Source: Streptomyces sp. XM83C (lineage in GTDB: Bacteria > Actinomycetota > Actinomycetes > Streptomycetales > Streptomycetaceae). From it: a DNA stretch of 48,461 nucleotides. Each line of letters opens with the position of its first letter. Position 1 is the first letter of the stretch. Below, piece by piece: positions 41,996 to 48,461 of this stretch. The notes under the pieces are model-generated. The model saw nothing but the letters and a program-made list of their open reading frames with translations, was not told the DNA's origin and ran no database searches. The translations under genes were made by a program, and so were the position numbers. The stretch is from the NCBI RefSeq assembly GCF_023072675.1, contig NZ_JALLGL010000009.1, positions 1 to 48,461 of the forward strand, in the 5' to 3' direction.

Positions 41996-42168
41996 GTGTT
42001 CCTTCCGGGAGCGTGACATGGTCGGTTGCGGTCGGTGGACGGCCGGGGCGGCGTGCGCGGTGCCGGCCGTCCCACGCCCACCAGGTCGCCCTTCGGCCCG
42101 CTCGGGCGGTCGGGGCCGGGTGAGGGTGGGTCGTCGTCGGCGGCGCGGGGTCTCGGCGTGCGTGCGGC
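41996..42168. other. spacer between Tat micro-ORF and arabinofuranosidase
   Basis: 173 bases with no recognisable gene, hairpin or promoter apart from the ribosome site of the arabinofuranosidase. Confidence 0.4.
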
Positions 42169-42318
42169 TCACTGGCCGGCGAGGCCGGTGCGGGCGAAGC
42201 CGTATCCGGCGAGGGCGTCGGCGCCCGTGCCGAGAGCGGCGAAGCCGAAGCTGCCCGCGACCGCCAGGCCGCCCGCCGTGGCCAGAAGATGCCTGCGATT
42301 CAGGCCAGGTCGTCCCAT
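42169..42318 (-). CDS. 49-residue Tat-signal ORF, possibly a truncated secreted protein
   Basis: Reads MGRPGLNRRHLLATAGGLAV, then AGSFGFAALGTGADALAG and a short tail ending TGLAGQ, then stop. The N-R-R-H-L-L motif and hydrophobic core make a typical Tat signal peptide, but almost nothing follows cleavage. AAGGG lies 8 bases before ATG 42318. It lies between the operator at 42404 and the arabinofuranosidase on the same strand. Either the remnant of a deleted exported glycosidase or lectin, or a leader peptide. Confidence 0.5.
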   Translation of the reverse strand: MGRPGLNRRHLLATAGGLAVAGSFGFAALGTGADALAGYGFARTGLAGQ

Positions 42319-42653
42319 TGCCTGCCCTTACAGTTCGGGATCGTGCCGGGGGTTCGTCCGCGCACCGCACGGACGTGGGCGTACAGGAACACCCAAACAT
42401 GTTCGATATTTCGGATGACGCTCGTAACTTCGAACGGGACCGTAAAGTGCTCACGCCTGCCCGTCAATGGGTGCGGCACGAACTTCCCGACCGCGTGGTG
42501 AAAGCCCTTCCCCCCGGACGTCGCCGACGGGTGCCCGGAGCGGCCAAAAGCGGTCGGTCCGTACGGCCCGCACCGGCCCGCCCGTCCGGTGAAAGTGACG
42601 GGGACACGTCCGGCCCCGTACGCTCGGAACACCTCGCGGCGGAAGGAGGCGGA
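42319..42653. promoter_or_regulatory. divergent control region: sugar operator and seven-helix operon promoter
   Basis: Leftward side: CGATATTTCG (42404-42413), within GTTCGATATTTCGGA, matches the palindrome at 28321 and 30683; a further TTCGAAC half-site is at 42429-42435. Rightward side: -35 TGACGG (42596-42601), 17 bases, -10 TACGCT (42619-42624), about 30 bases before TTG 42654. The rest shows no gene. Confidence 0.55.
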
Positions 42654-43955
42654 TTGGCAGGGCTGGCGCTCACCCCGTCGGCGTTCGTCACCGACTTCTA
42701 CACCTCGTTCTGGTGGTTCCCGACAGCCGTCCTCGCCTGCGCGCTGGCCGTCAAACTGCCGACGATCCTCCGGCTGTGGAAGGACCCGCTGCTGCGCGCC
42801 GTCGGCGGACTGCTGCTGCTGGCCTGCGCGGTGTTCGTGTGCGTCGCACCGTCCACCATCGCCTGGACCAACCGCGTCACCGGCATCCCCAACTTCGCGG
42901 CACCGCTGGTGTATTCGCTGCTCACCGCGTTCTGCGGGGCCTGCCTGCTGCTGATCATCGCCTGGCGCAACGGCCCCGCCCACTCCGCCGCCACCCGCCG
43001 CGCCCGCCGCCTCGTCCTCACCTCGTACGCGGCGGTCATCGTCGCGCTGTGGGTGCTGTTCGCCCTCGCCGACGCGCCCGTGGAGCGGCTGCGCGACCTC
43101 GACACGTACTACGCCAACACGCCGTACATGCGCGAGCTGATCCTGCTCTATCTGCTCGCGCACTGCGTGGCCGTGCTCATCACCTGCCGGCTCATCTGGA
43201 ACTGGGTGCGCACCGACGGCCTCGACGGCTGGCTGCGCTGGGGGCTGAGCTTCCTCGGCGGAGGCTACGCCCTCAACCTCGTCTTCGACGCCGCGAAACT
43301 CACCGCCGTCACCGCCCGCTGGACCGGCCACGACCTGGACGTCCTCAGCACCAACGTCGCCCCGCCCGTCGCCGGCCTGTCCGCCGTGCTCCTCGCGGTC
43401 GGCTTCATCCTGCCGCACCTCGGGCAGTACCTGCTGGACCGCTGGCGGGTCCGGCTCGCCCACCGCGAACTGCGCCCGCTGTACCGGCTGTTACGGTCCG
43501 TGCACGGCTCGGGCGTGCCGTTCGAGCTTCGGGCCGCGCCGGAACTGCGTCTCGTACGGCGCGAGACGTTCATCCGCGACGTCCTCCTCCCGCTCGCCCG
43601 CGACCTCGACGAGGAGCTGCGGCGCGCCGCCCTGGACGCCGCCCTCGCCCTCGGCCACCCGCCCGAGCGGGCCCGCGCCCTCGCCGCCGCCGTGACCCTG
43701 CTGGACGCCGCCGAGGCCCGTCGCGGCGGACAGCACACCGGGACCGCCGGGGACACCGCCGGCGTGGACCCCGCCGGGCTGCTGAGGGAGATCGGCGCGG
43801 TCTCCCGCGCGCTGCGCCGCCCCGACGTCCTCCAGGAGGTCCGCGCGCTCGCCGGGGCACACGGCACGCGCACCGGTCCCGCCGCCCCGGACCGGCGGCC
43901 CGGCCGGGCCGCGCCCCGCGACCCCGGCCTCGTCGGCGACCCGCCTCCCGGGTAG
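42654..43955 (+). CDS. seven-helix membrane protein 1, MAB_1171c/DUF6545 type, TTA-containing
   Basis: A 433-residue protein with seven predicted helices (about 22-38, 50-66, 81-103, 119-139, 159-181, 196-214, 236-254) and a ~175-residue cytosolic tail. Family-like motifs: GIPNFAAPL (78-86), DLDTYYANTP (148-157) and TARWTGHDLDVLSTNVAPP (220-238). Such proteins are named putative transporters, but no transport is shown. Start TTG 42654 follows GGAAGGAGG; the longer frame crosses the promoter. Codon 280 (43491-43493) is TTA, read only by bldA tRNA, predicting developmental control. First of three paralogues in an operon. Confidence 0.82.
   Translation: MAGLALTPSAFVTDFYTSFWWFPTAVLACALAVKLPTILRLWKDPLLRAVGGLLLLACAVFVCVAPSTIAWTNRVTGIPNFAAPLVYSLLTAFCGACLLLIIAWRNGPAHSAATRRARRLVLTSYAAVIVALWVLFALADAPVERLRDLDTYYANTPYMRELILLYLLAHCVAVLITCRLIWNWVRTDGLDGWLRWGLSFLGGGYALNLVFDAAKLTAVTARWTGHDLDVLSTNVAPPVAGLSAVLLAVGFILPHLGQYLLDRWRVRLAHRELRPLYRLLRSVHGSGVPFELRAAPELRLVRRETFIRDVLLPLARDLDEELRRAALDAALALGHPPERARALAAAVTLLDAAEARRGGQHTGTAGDTAGVDPAGLLREIGAVSRALRRPDVLQEVRALAGAHGTRTGPAAPDRRPGRAAPRDPGLVGDPPPG
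43491..43493 (+). promoter_or_regulatory. in-frame TTA codon (bldA dependence)
   Basis: Codon 280 of the first seven-helix gene is TTA, in frame from 42654 (offset 837). In Streptomyces TTA is read by the bldA tRNA, which becomes effective late in growth. No other genuine in-frame TTA was seen in the window. Confidence 0.85.
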
Positions 43956-44025
43956 TGCGCTCCCCCCGCTCCTTGGGATAGTGCACAGATGCCCCCCACA
44001 GCACATCAGGACGGTGCCGAGAACA

Positions 44026-44559
44026 GTGCGTTGGCGTACCAGCAGGGAGATGCGTCGGCTGGCCGACGCCCTCATCGAGCCGATACGGGTGCCGCTCCCG
44101 ACCGATCCCGAGCAGCTGTTCGCCGCGCTCGTCGACTCCGTGAGCGCCTGGCGCGGCCACGAGGTCACCGTCCAGCGTGAGGTCTTCCCCCCGCACACCG
44201 CGAGCGGACTGTGGCTCGCCCGCGAGGCCCAGGACATCGTCGTCGTCGACAAGCGGGCCGCGGTGTGGCACCAGATCGTGATCTTCTGCCACGAGGTGTG
44301 GCACATGAACCGCGCCGGTGAGGAGCCCGCCCCGGCGCCGGGAGCCACCCCGTCGCTGCCCCGGCCGGTCGCCGCCCGCACCGACTTCACCCTGGCCGAG
44401 GAACAGGAAGCGGACCGTTTCGGCATGCTGATGGGCCGCAGGCTCAGAGCCTGGCTGGAGGCCTCCCCCGACTCGGTGTTCGCCGCCGGCGGCGACGGCC
44501 CCCAGGACCTCGCGGGCCGCATCGGCGCCGCCCTCAACTATCGGGGGACACGCCGGTGA
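44026..44559 (+). CDS. ImmA/IrrE-type zinc metallopeptidase
   Basis: A 177-residue protein with an intact HEXXH zinc site, H89-E90-V-W-H93 (IVIFCHEVWHM), and a likely third ligand Glu128 (AEEQEADRFGMLMG), the ImmA/IrrE layout. Such peptidases cut repressors or act in phage, mobile-element and stress responses; some are annotated as toxins. No signal peptide or helix-turn-helix. The start is uncertain: GTG 44026, GTG 44014, ATG 44050 and GTG 43981 are in frame. Its stop overlaps the next seven-helix gene (GTGA at 44556), so they are co-translated. Confidence 0.82.
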   Translation: MRWRTSREMRRLADALIEPIRVPLPTDPEQLFAALVDSVSAWRGHEVTVQREVFPPHTASGLWLAREAQDIVVVDKRAAVWHQIVIFCHEVWHMNRAGEEPAPAPGATPSLPRPVAARTDFTLAEEQEADRFGMLMGRRLRAWLEASPDSVFAAGGDGPQDLAGRIGAALNYRGTRR

Positions 44560-45782
44560 ACGGCCTGACCAACTACATCAGCTGCGGCGTGCTGTGGCTC
44601 GGACTCGCCGTGAAGGCACCCGACCTCGTCCGGCACCGGCACGACCCCTACCTGCGGGCCATCTGCGCCGTCCTCGGCCTGGCCGGGCTGTGCTTCTTCC
44701 TCGGCGCGCCGCCCACCGTCGGCGCGGTCAACGGGCTCAGCGGCATACCCAACCTCGCCGCGCCCCTCACCTACGCCGCGATCACCGCGTACGGCGCCGC
44801 CTCCCAGGTCCTCATCGTGCGCTGGCGAGGCGGGCCCGGCGTACGGCGTGTCGCACGCCGCTGGACGGTCGCCTACGCGGGTGTCGTCCTCGGCATCGCC
44901 GTGACGTTCGCGCTCGGCGACGCGCCCGTGGAACGCCGCACCGACCTGGACACCTACTACGCCACCACGCCGTTCATCGCCGAGATGATCGTGCTGTACC
45001 TGGTCGCGCATCTCGTCGCCGCCACCGTCACCATGGTCTCCGCGCTCACCTGGGCCCGGCAGGTCACCGGCTGGCTGCGCGCCGGACTGCTGTCCCTCGG
45101 CACGGGCACCCTGTGCACGGCCGTCTTCAGCACCGCCAAGCTCGTCGCGGTCACCGCCCGCTGGTCCGGGCGCGACTGGTCGGCGCTGGACACCGGCGTC
45201 TCCCCGGCCGCCGCCGGGCTCGGCGCGCTGCTCACCTCCGCCGGCATCCTCCTGCCGCTGGCCGGGCCCCGGCTCGCGGAACGGCACCGGGCACGGCGGG
45301 CGTACGCGCGTCTCGCACCGCTGGAACGGGAACTGGACGGCGTCCTCTCACGGCGCGCCCTGCGGCTGCCCCGGCCCCGCTGGTCCTCCCCGCACGCCCT
45401 GCTGATGTGGCGTCAGACCAGCGTGCAGAACGCGCTCGGCTACCTGGACGGCACCTGGGACCCGCGGCTGTACGCCGAGACCCGTGAGGCCGCGCTGCGC
45501 GCCACCGCCGACCCGCCCCGCGCCGAGGCCACCGCCTGGGCCGCGGTCATCGCGGAGGCGGCCCTGCGCGACGGGACCGGCGCCGGGGCGCGGCCGGCGG
45601 CCGGTGATCCGCCGCTGATGCTCGCGGCGCCCCCCGCGGGCCCGGACGCCGGGCCCGTGGACCTGGCCGCCGTCGCGGACGCGCTGCGGCAGTCCGCGCT
45701 CGTCGCCGACCTGCGGCAGAGGCTGCGCCGGACCGGGCCGGGCACCGGTGTCACCGGCGTGAACGAGGTGCGCCCGGTATGA
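44556..45782 (+). CDS. seven-helix membrane protein 2, MAB_1171c/DUF6545 type
   Basis: A 408-residue paralogue of the protein at 42654. Conserved elements: APPTVGAVNGLSGIPNLAAP (51-70), TDLDTYYATTP (129-139), TARWSGRDWSALDTGVSP (200-217). Seven hydrophobic segments with a hydrophilic C-terminal tail (~245-408). It begins at GTG 44556, overlapping the peptidase stop, and ends overlapping the third paralogue (ATGA at 45779). The tight coupling suggests that the peptidase and membrane proteins are made in fixed ratio and act together. Confidence 0.83.
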   Translation: MNGLTNYISCGVLWLGLAVKAPDLVRHRHDPYLRAICAVLGLAGLCFFLGAPPTVGAVNGLSGIPNLAAPLTYAAITAYGAASQVLIVRWRGGPGVRRVARRWTVAYAGVVLGIAVTFALGDAPVERRTDLDTYYATTPFIAEMIVLYLVAHLVAATVTMVSALTWARQVTGWLRAGLLSLGTGTLCTAVFSTAKLVAVTARWSGRDWSALDTGVSPAAAGLGALLTSAGILLPLAGPRLAERHRARRAYARLAPLERELDGVLSRRALRLPRPRWSSPHALLMWRQTSVQNALGYLDGTWDPRLYAETREAALRATADPPRAEATAWAAVIAEAALRDGTGAGARPAAGDPPLMLAAPPAGPDAGPVDLAAVADALRQSALVADLRQRLRRTGPGTGVTGVNEVRPV

Positions 45783-46936
45783 GCCTCGTGGTGTATCTGG
45801 CGGCCGGCGTCTTCGGGTTCTCGTCCGTGCTGCTGTTCCGGCGCCGTCCCGGCGCGCTGCGCGACCCGCTGGCGCTCTCCACCTGCGCGGCGATCGTCCT
45901 CGGCTCCCTCGTCTTCGTGTGCGCCGCCCCGCTGACGCTGTCCGCGGTCAACGACCTCACCGGTGTCCCCAACTTCGGCGCGCCGCTGACGTACGGCATG
46001 CTCTCGGCGTACAGCTGCTCGCTGCTGGTGCTGCTGGTCAACTGGCGCGGCGGGCCCCGCGAGCGGGTGCGCAGGCTGGTGCTGCGCTGCATGGCCGCCT
46101 ACGCGGCGCTCATCGTGGCGATCGTCGTGCTGTTCGCCCTGGGCGACGCCCGCACCGAGCGGCTGACCGACCTCGACACCTACTACGCGACGACGCCCGG
46201 GCTGCGCGAGATGATCGCCCTGTATCTGACCGGGCACGGTGCCGCGCTCGTCGCGATGTGCGCGGTGTGCGTGAAGTGGGGGCGGGAGGTCACCGGGCTG
46301 CTGCGCACCGGGCTGCGGCTGATCCTGGCGGGTGCGCTGCTGGACCTGCTGGGCTTCCAGGCCACCAAGTCGACTGCGGTCGTGGCCCGTTGGACCGGGC
46401 ACGACCTGGACTTCCTGTCCACGACGGTGGCCCCGCCGCTGGCGTCCCTGGCCGCGCTGCTCTGCTCGGCGGGTTTCGTGCTGCCGCGGCTGCTGCCGGC
46501 GGCGGTGGCGCAGTGGCGGGGACTGGGCGAGCACCGGGAGCTGCGCCCGCTGTGGGCCGCGGTGCGGTTCGCCTCGACCGCGCCGCAGCCGCGCACCGCG
46601 TGGTGGTGGCTGCCGCAGGAGCGGCTGCGCTGGCGGGAGGTGTCCATCCATGACGCGCTGCTCGCGCTGGCGCCCTACTTCGACGAGGACGTCCGTACGC
46701 GAGCCCTGGACGCGGCGCTGCGCGCGGGCCGCTCCCCGCATCAGGCGCGGATCGACGCGGAGGCGGCGATGCTGGCCGCCGCCGCCCGCCGGGCCGCCGC
46801 GCACGAGCCGCCGCTGGACGCCCCGAGCCCGTACCGGCTGCACGCCACGGAGGTCCCCGGCACGAGCGGGCTGGTGGAGCTGGCGCGGGCACTGCCGGGC
46901 TGCCCCTGGACGCCGAGGGAGTCGCAGGTACGGTAA
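45779..46936 (+). CDS. seven-helix membrane protein 3, MAB_1171c/DUF6545 type
   Basis: A 385-residue third paralogue. Conserved elements: AAPLTLSAVNDLTGVPNFGAP (49-69), TDLDTYYATTP (130-140), ARWTGHDLDFLSTTVAPP (203-220). Seven hydrophobic segments, cytosolic tail of about 140 residues including a Trp-rich patch (TAWWWLPQERLRW). Start ATG 45779 overlaps the previous stop. It is followed 60 bases later by a FAD oxidoreductase with its own ribosome site. Confidence 0.83.
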   Translation: MSLVVYLAAGVFGFSSVLLFRRRPGALRDPLALSTCAAIVLGSLVFVCAAPLTLSAVNDLTGVPNFGAPLTYGMLSAYSCSLLVLLVNWRGGPRERVRRLVLRCMAAYAALIVAIVVLFALGDARTERLTDLDTYYATTPGLREMIALYLTGHGAALVAMCAVCVKWGREVTGLLRTGLRLILAGALLDLLGFQATKSTAVVARWTGHDLDFLSTTVAPPLASLAALLCSAGFVLPRLLPAAVAQWRGLGEHRELRPLWAAVRFASTAPQPRTAWWWLPQERLRWREVSIHDALLALAPYFDEDVRTRALDAALRAGRSPHQARIDAEAAMLAAAARRAAAHEPPLDAPSPYRLHATEVPGTSGLVELARALPGCPWTPRESQVR

Positions 46937-46996
46937 GTGCCGCCTCCCCCACGGCCTTTCCCCCCGCGCACGCGCCCGCCGATCCGAAGGAGCCCC

Positions 46997-48436
46997 ATGC
47001 CCTACCGAGCTGTCGTCGTCGGAGCCGGCCTCGCCGGAATGCTCGCCGCGGCGGCCTTGTCGGCCGCCGTGGACGAGGTGGTCGTCGTGGAGCGCGACGA
47101 CCTGCCCGACGGGCCGGCGCACCGCAGGGGCGTGCCGCAGGGCCGGCACGCGCATCTGTTGATGCCGGGCGGCCTGGAGGCCATGGAGGAACTGATACCG
47201 GGCGCGGGGGTGCGCGAGAGACTGCTGGAGGCGGGCGCGCACGAGGTGGCGTTCGGGTCCGGCATGGTGGCGTGGACCGCGCAGGGCTGGCTGCGCCGCT
47301 GGCGGGACGGCGGGCCGCGCATGGTCACGTGCAGCAGGGCCCTGCTGGACTGGGTGGTGCGGGACCTGGTGCTGGAGCGGTTCCCTCGGGTACGGATCGA
47401 ACGGGGCCGGGCGGAGGGGCTCGCGGGTTCGGCGGCACGTGTCACGGGCGTACGGATCGTGCCGGGCACGGACGACGACGGCACCGCGGCGGAGCGGGAA
47501 CTCGCCGCCGACCTGGTGGTGGAGGCGTCCGGGCGGGGATCGCGGATCACGGCCTGGCTGGAGGAGCTGGGCATCGGTGGGGTGCGGGAGCGGACGATCG
47601 ACGTCGGCCTGGTCAACGCCACCCGCCTGTACCGCACGCCGGAAGGCGCGGAGGACTTCCCGCTGACGGTGCTTCAGGCCGATCCGTACGGGGGCAGGCC
47701 GGGACGCAGCGGCATGGTGCTGCCGATCGAGGGCGGCCGGTGGATGGTCAGCCTGGCGGGGACACGCGGCGGCGGGGAGCCGCCGGCGGACGCGGAAAGC
47801 TTCCTGCGGTACACGCTGGATCTGCCGCACCCGATCGTCGGGCAGCTCATCTCCGGTGCGGAGCCGCTCGGTGAGGTGCACGTCAGCCGCAGCACGAAGA
47901 ACACGCGCCGCTATCTGGAGCGGCTGCGCACCTGGCCGGAGGGGCTGATGGTGCTCGGCGACGCGGTGGCCACGTTCAACCCGGCGTACGGGCAGGGCAT
48001 GTCGGTCGCCGCGATCGGTGCCGTGGAGCTGCGCCGGGAGCTGGAGCGCGGCGGGCCCGTGGCGCCGGGTCTGGCGCGGCGGGTGCAGCGGCGGGCGGCG
48101 CGGGTGGTGGAGGCGGCGTGGGCGTCGGCGGTGGGGCAGGACGTGTTCTTCCCGCAGGTGCGCGGGGGGCGGCCGAACCTCGCCGACCGTCTCGTCAGCG
48201 GCTATTCGCGCCGGCTGACGGGCTCGGCGGCGTCGTCGCCGGGCGCGGCGCGGGCGCTGTGGGACGTGACGAGCATGCGGACCGGGCCGAGCCGGCTGCT
48301 GCGGCCCGACGCGCTGCTCGCCGCGCTCGCCGGGCCGCTGCTGCCGCCGTTGGCGGGACCGCCGCTGACCCCGGCCGAGCGCAAGATCCTCGCGGAGCTG
48401 GACGGGACGGGGGGCGGGACGGGCTGTCTCTTATAA
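46997..48436 (+). CDS. FAD-dependent oxidoreductase/monooxygenase, 3' end replaced by adapter
   Basis: A flavoprotein of about 475 residues with N-terminal FAD-binding GAGLAGMLAA (residues 9-18), a middle region with VVEASGRGSRITAWL, and the second FAD motif VLGDAVATFNPAYGQGMSV near residue 320. It resembles the group that includes epoxidases and geranylgeranyl-reductase-like enzymes; substrate unknown. ATG 46997 follows AAGGAG. The formal stop at 48434-48436 and the codons TGT-CTC-TTA before it come from adapter sequence starting at 48424, so the true C-terminus is missing and the TTA is not a genuine bldA codon. Confidence 0.82.
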   Translation: MPYRAVVVGAGLAGMLAAAALSAAVDEVVVVERDDLPDGPAHRRGVPQGRHAHLLMPGGLEAMEELIPGAGVRERLLEAGAHEVAFGSGMVAWTAQGWLRRWRDGGPRMVTCSRALLDWVVRDLVLERFPRVRIERGRAEGLAGSAARVTGVRIVPGTDDDGTAAERELAADLVVEASGRGSRITAWLEELGIGGVRERTIDVGLVNATRLYRTPEGAEDFPLTVLQADPYGGRPGRSGMVLPIEGGRWMVSLAGTRGGGEPPADAESFLRYTLDLPHPIVGQLISGAEPLGEVHVSRSTKNTRRYLERLRTWPEGLMVLGDAVATFNPAYGQGMSVAAIGAVELRRELERGGPVAPGLARRVQRRAARVVEAAWASAVGQDVFFPQVRGGRPNLADRLVSGYSRRLTGSAASSPGAARALWDVTSMRTGPSRLLRPDALLAALAGPLLPPLAGPPLTPAERKILAELDGTGGGTGCLL

Positions 48437-48461
48437 ACATTTCCGAGCCCACGAGACTACG
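48424..48461. other. Nextera-type sequencing adapter at the contig end
   Basis: From 48424 the sequence reads CTGTCTCTTATA, then AACATTTCCGAGCCCACGAG, then AC and TACG. This matches the Nextera mosaic end plus read-2 adapter with about two mismatches. The minus strand translates to the telltale GSEMFIRDS, a variant of the GSEMCIRDS seen in adapter-contaminated proteins. The genome ends at about 48423. Confidence 0.93.

Noticed and set aside
41958-43955. 665-residue version of the first seven-helix protein
   Set aside because: The first 232 codons cross the sugar operator and promoter and have no membrane or family character; TTG 42654 has a strong ribosome site.
43989-44180. Leaderless-looking ORF (GATAGT, 6 bases, ATG 43989)
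   Set aside because: Its frame overlaps the peptidase gene with poor codon bias and no recognisable sequence; the -10 may serve the peptidase transcript instead.
45440-47881. 813-residue leftward frame opposite the seven-helix genes
   Set aside because: Composition is Arg/Pro/Gln-rich shadow typical of high-GC DNA; no start signals or family motifs.
48431-48433. TTA codon near the end of the FAD oxidoreductase
   Set aside because: Lies inside adapter sequence, so it is not evidence of bldA control.

Overview
The window looks like the end of a draft-assembly contig from a Streptomyces. GC is very high, with almost all third codon positions G or C. The fasR-fabD-fabH-acpP-fabF block has the gene order known from S. 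coelicolor. Many transcripts appear leaderless: a -10 hexamer of the TANNNT type sits 6-7 bases before the start codon. TTA leucine codons are almost absent. The last ~38 bases are sequencing adapter, not genome. No rRNA, tRNA, CRISPR array, insertion sequence, attachment site or replication origin was found.

Layout. 1-724: non-coding, with six copies of a ~70-base Streptomyces intergenic repeat and a strong inverted repeat. 725-3047: divergent MFS drug exporter and TetR regulator sharing a promoter. 3249-5388: DUF1023 alpha/beta hydrolase and a DUF4429/SHOCT protein. 5471-6900: MerR regulator with a textbook 19-base-spacer promoter, divergent from a serine hydrolase. 7062-9692: membrane Ser/Thr kinase with an extracytoplasmic domain, and a pirin. 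9800-14709: FasR activator and the essential type II fatty acid synthase operon, closed by a perfect 14-bp terminator hairpin. 14880-17519: DUF3145 protein, SGNH lipoprotein and cytosolic aldose epimerase. 17520-18631: a 21-bp minisatellite and a membrane protein whose proline/glutamine-rich N-terminus is cut by an in-frame stop. 18709-21887: GH3 beta-glucosidase divergent from a TetR regulator. 21891-28081: housekeeping and stress genes (DUF2568, a small secreted protein, EI24, MarR, MDR oxidoreductase, Ohr, a second serine hydrolase, a zinc-ribbon membrane protein).

28300-42440 is a sugar region. It holds an enolase-superfamily dehydratase, a zinc alcohol dehydrogenase, an uncharacterised U32-like TIM-barrel protein, a ChvE-GguA-GguB monosaccharide ABC transporter, a Tat-exported aldose epimerase and, further right, a GH51 alpha-L-arabinofuranosidase. 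Three promoter regions carry the same palindrome core CGAWATWTCG, so they are probably one regulon under a regulator not present here. Inferred flow: arabinose-containing glycans are trimmed, the sugar is epimerised outside the cell, imported, then oxidised and dehydrated. Between these genes lie a PLP aminotransferase with an alanine/proline-rich tail, two small Cys-containing proteins and an Rrf2 regulator.

42654-48436 is the most novel part. Three paralogous seven-helix membrane proteins (MAB_1171c/DUF6545 type) are joined by stop/start overlaps with an ImmA/IrrE-type HEXXH peptidase and followed by a FAD-dependent oxidoreductase. The first membrane protein has the only genuine in-frame TTA codon I found in the window, which predicts bldA-dependent, developmentally timed expression.
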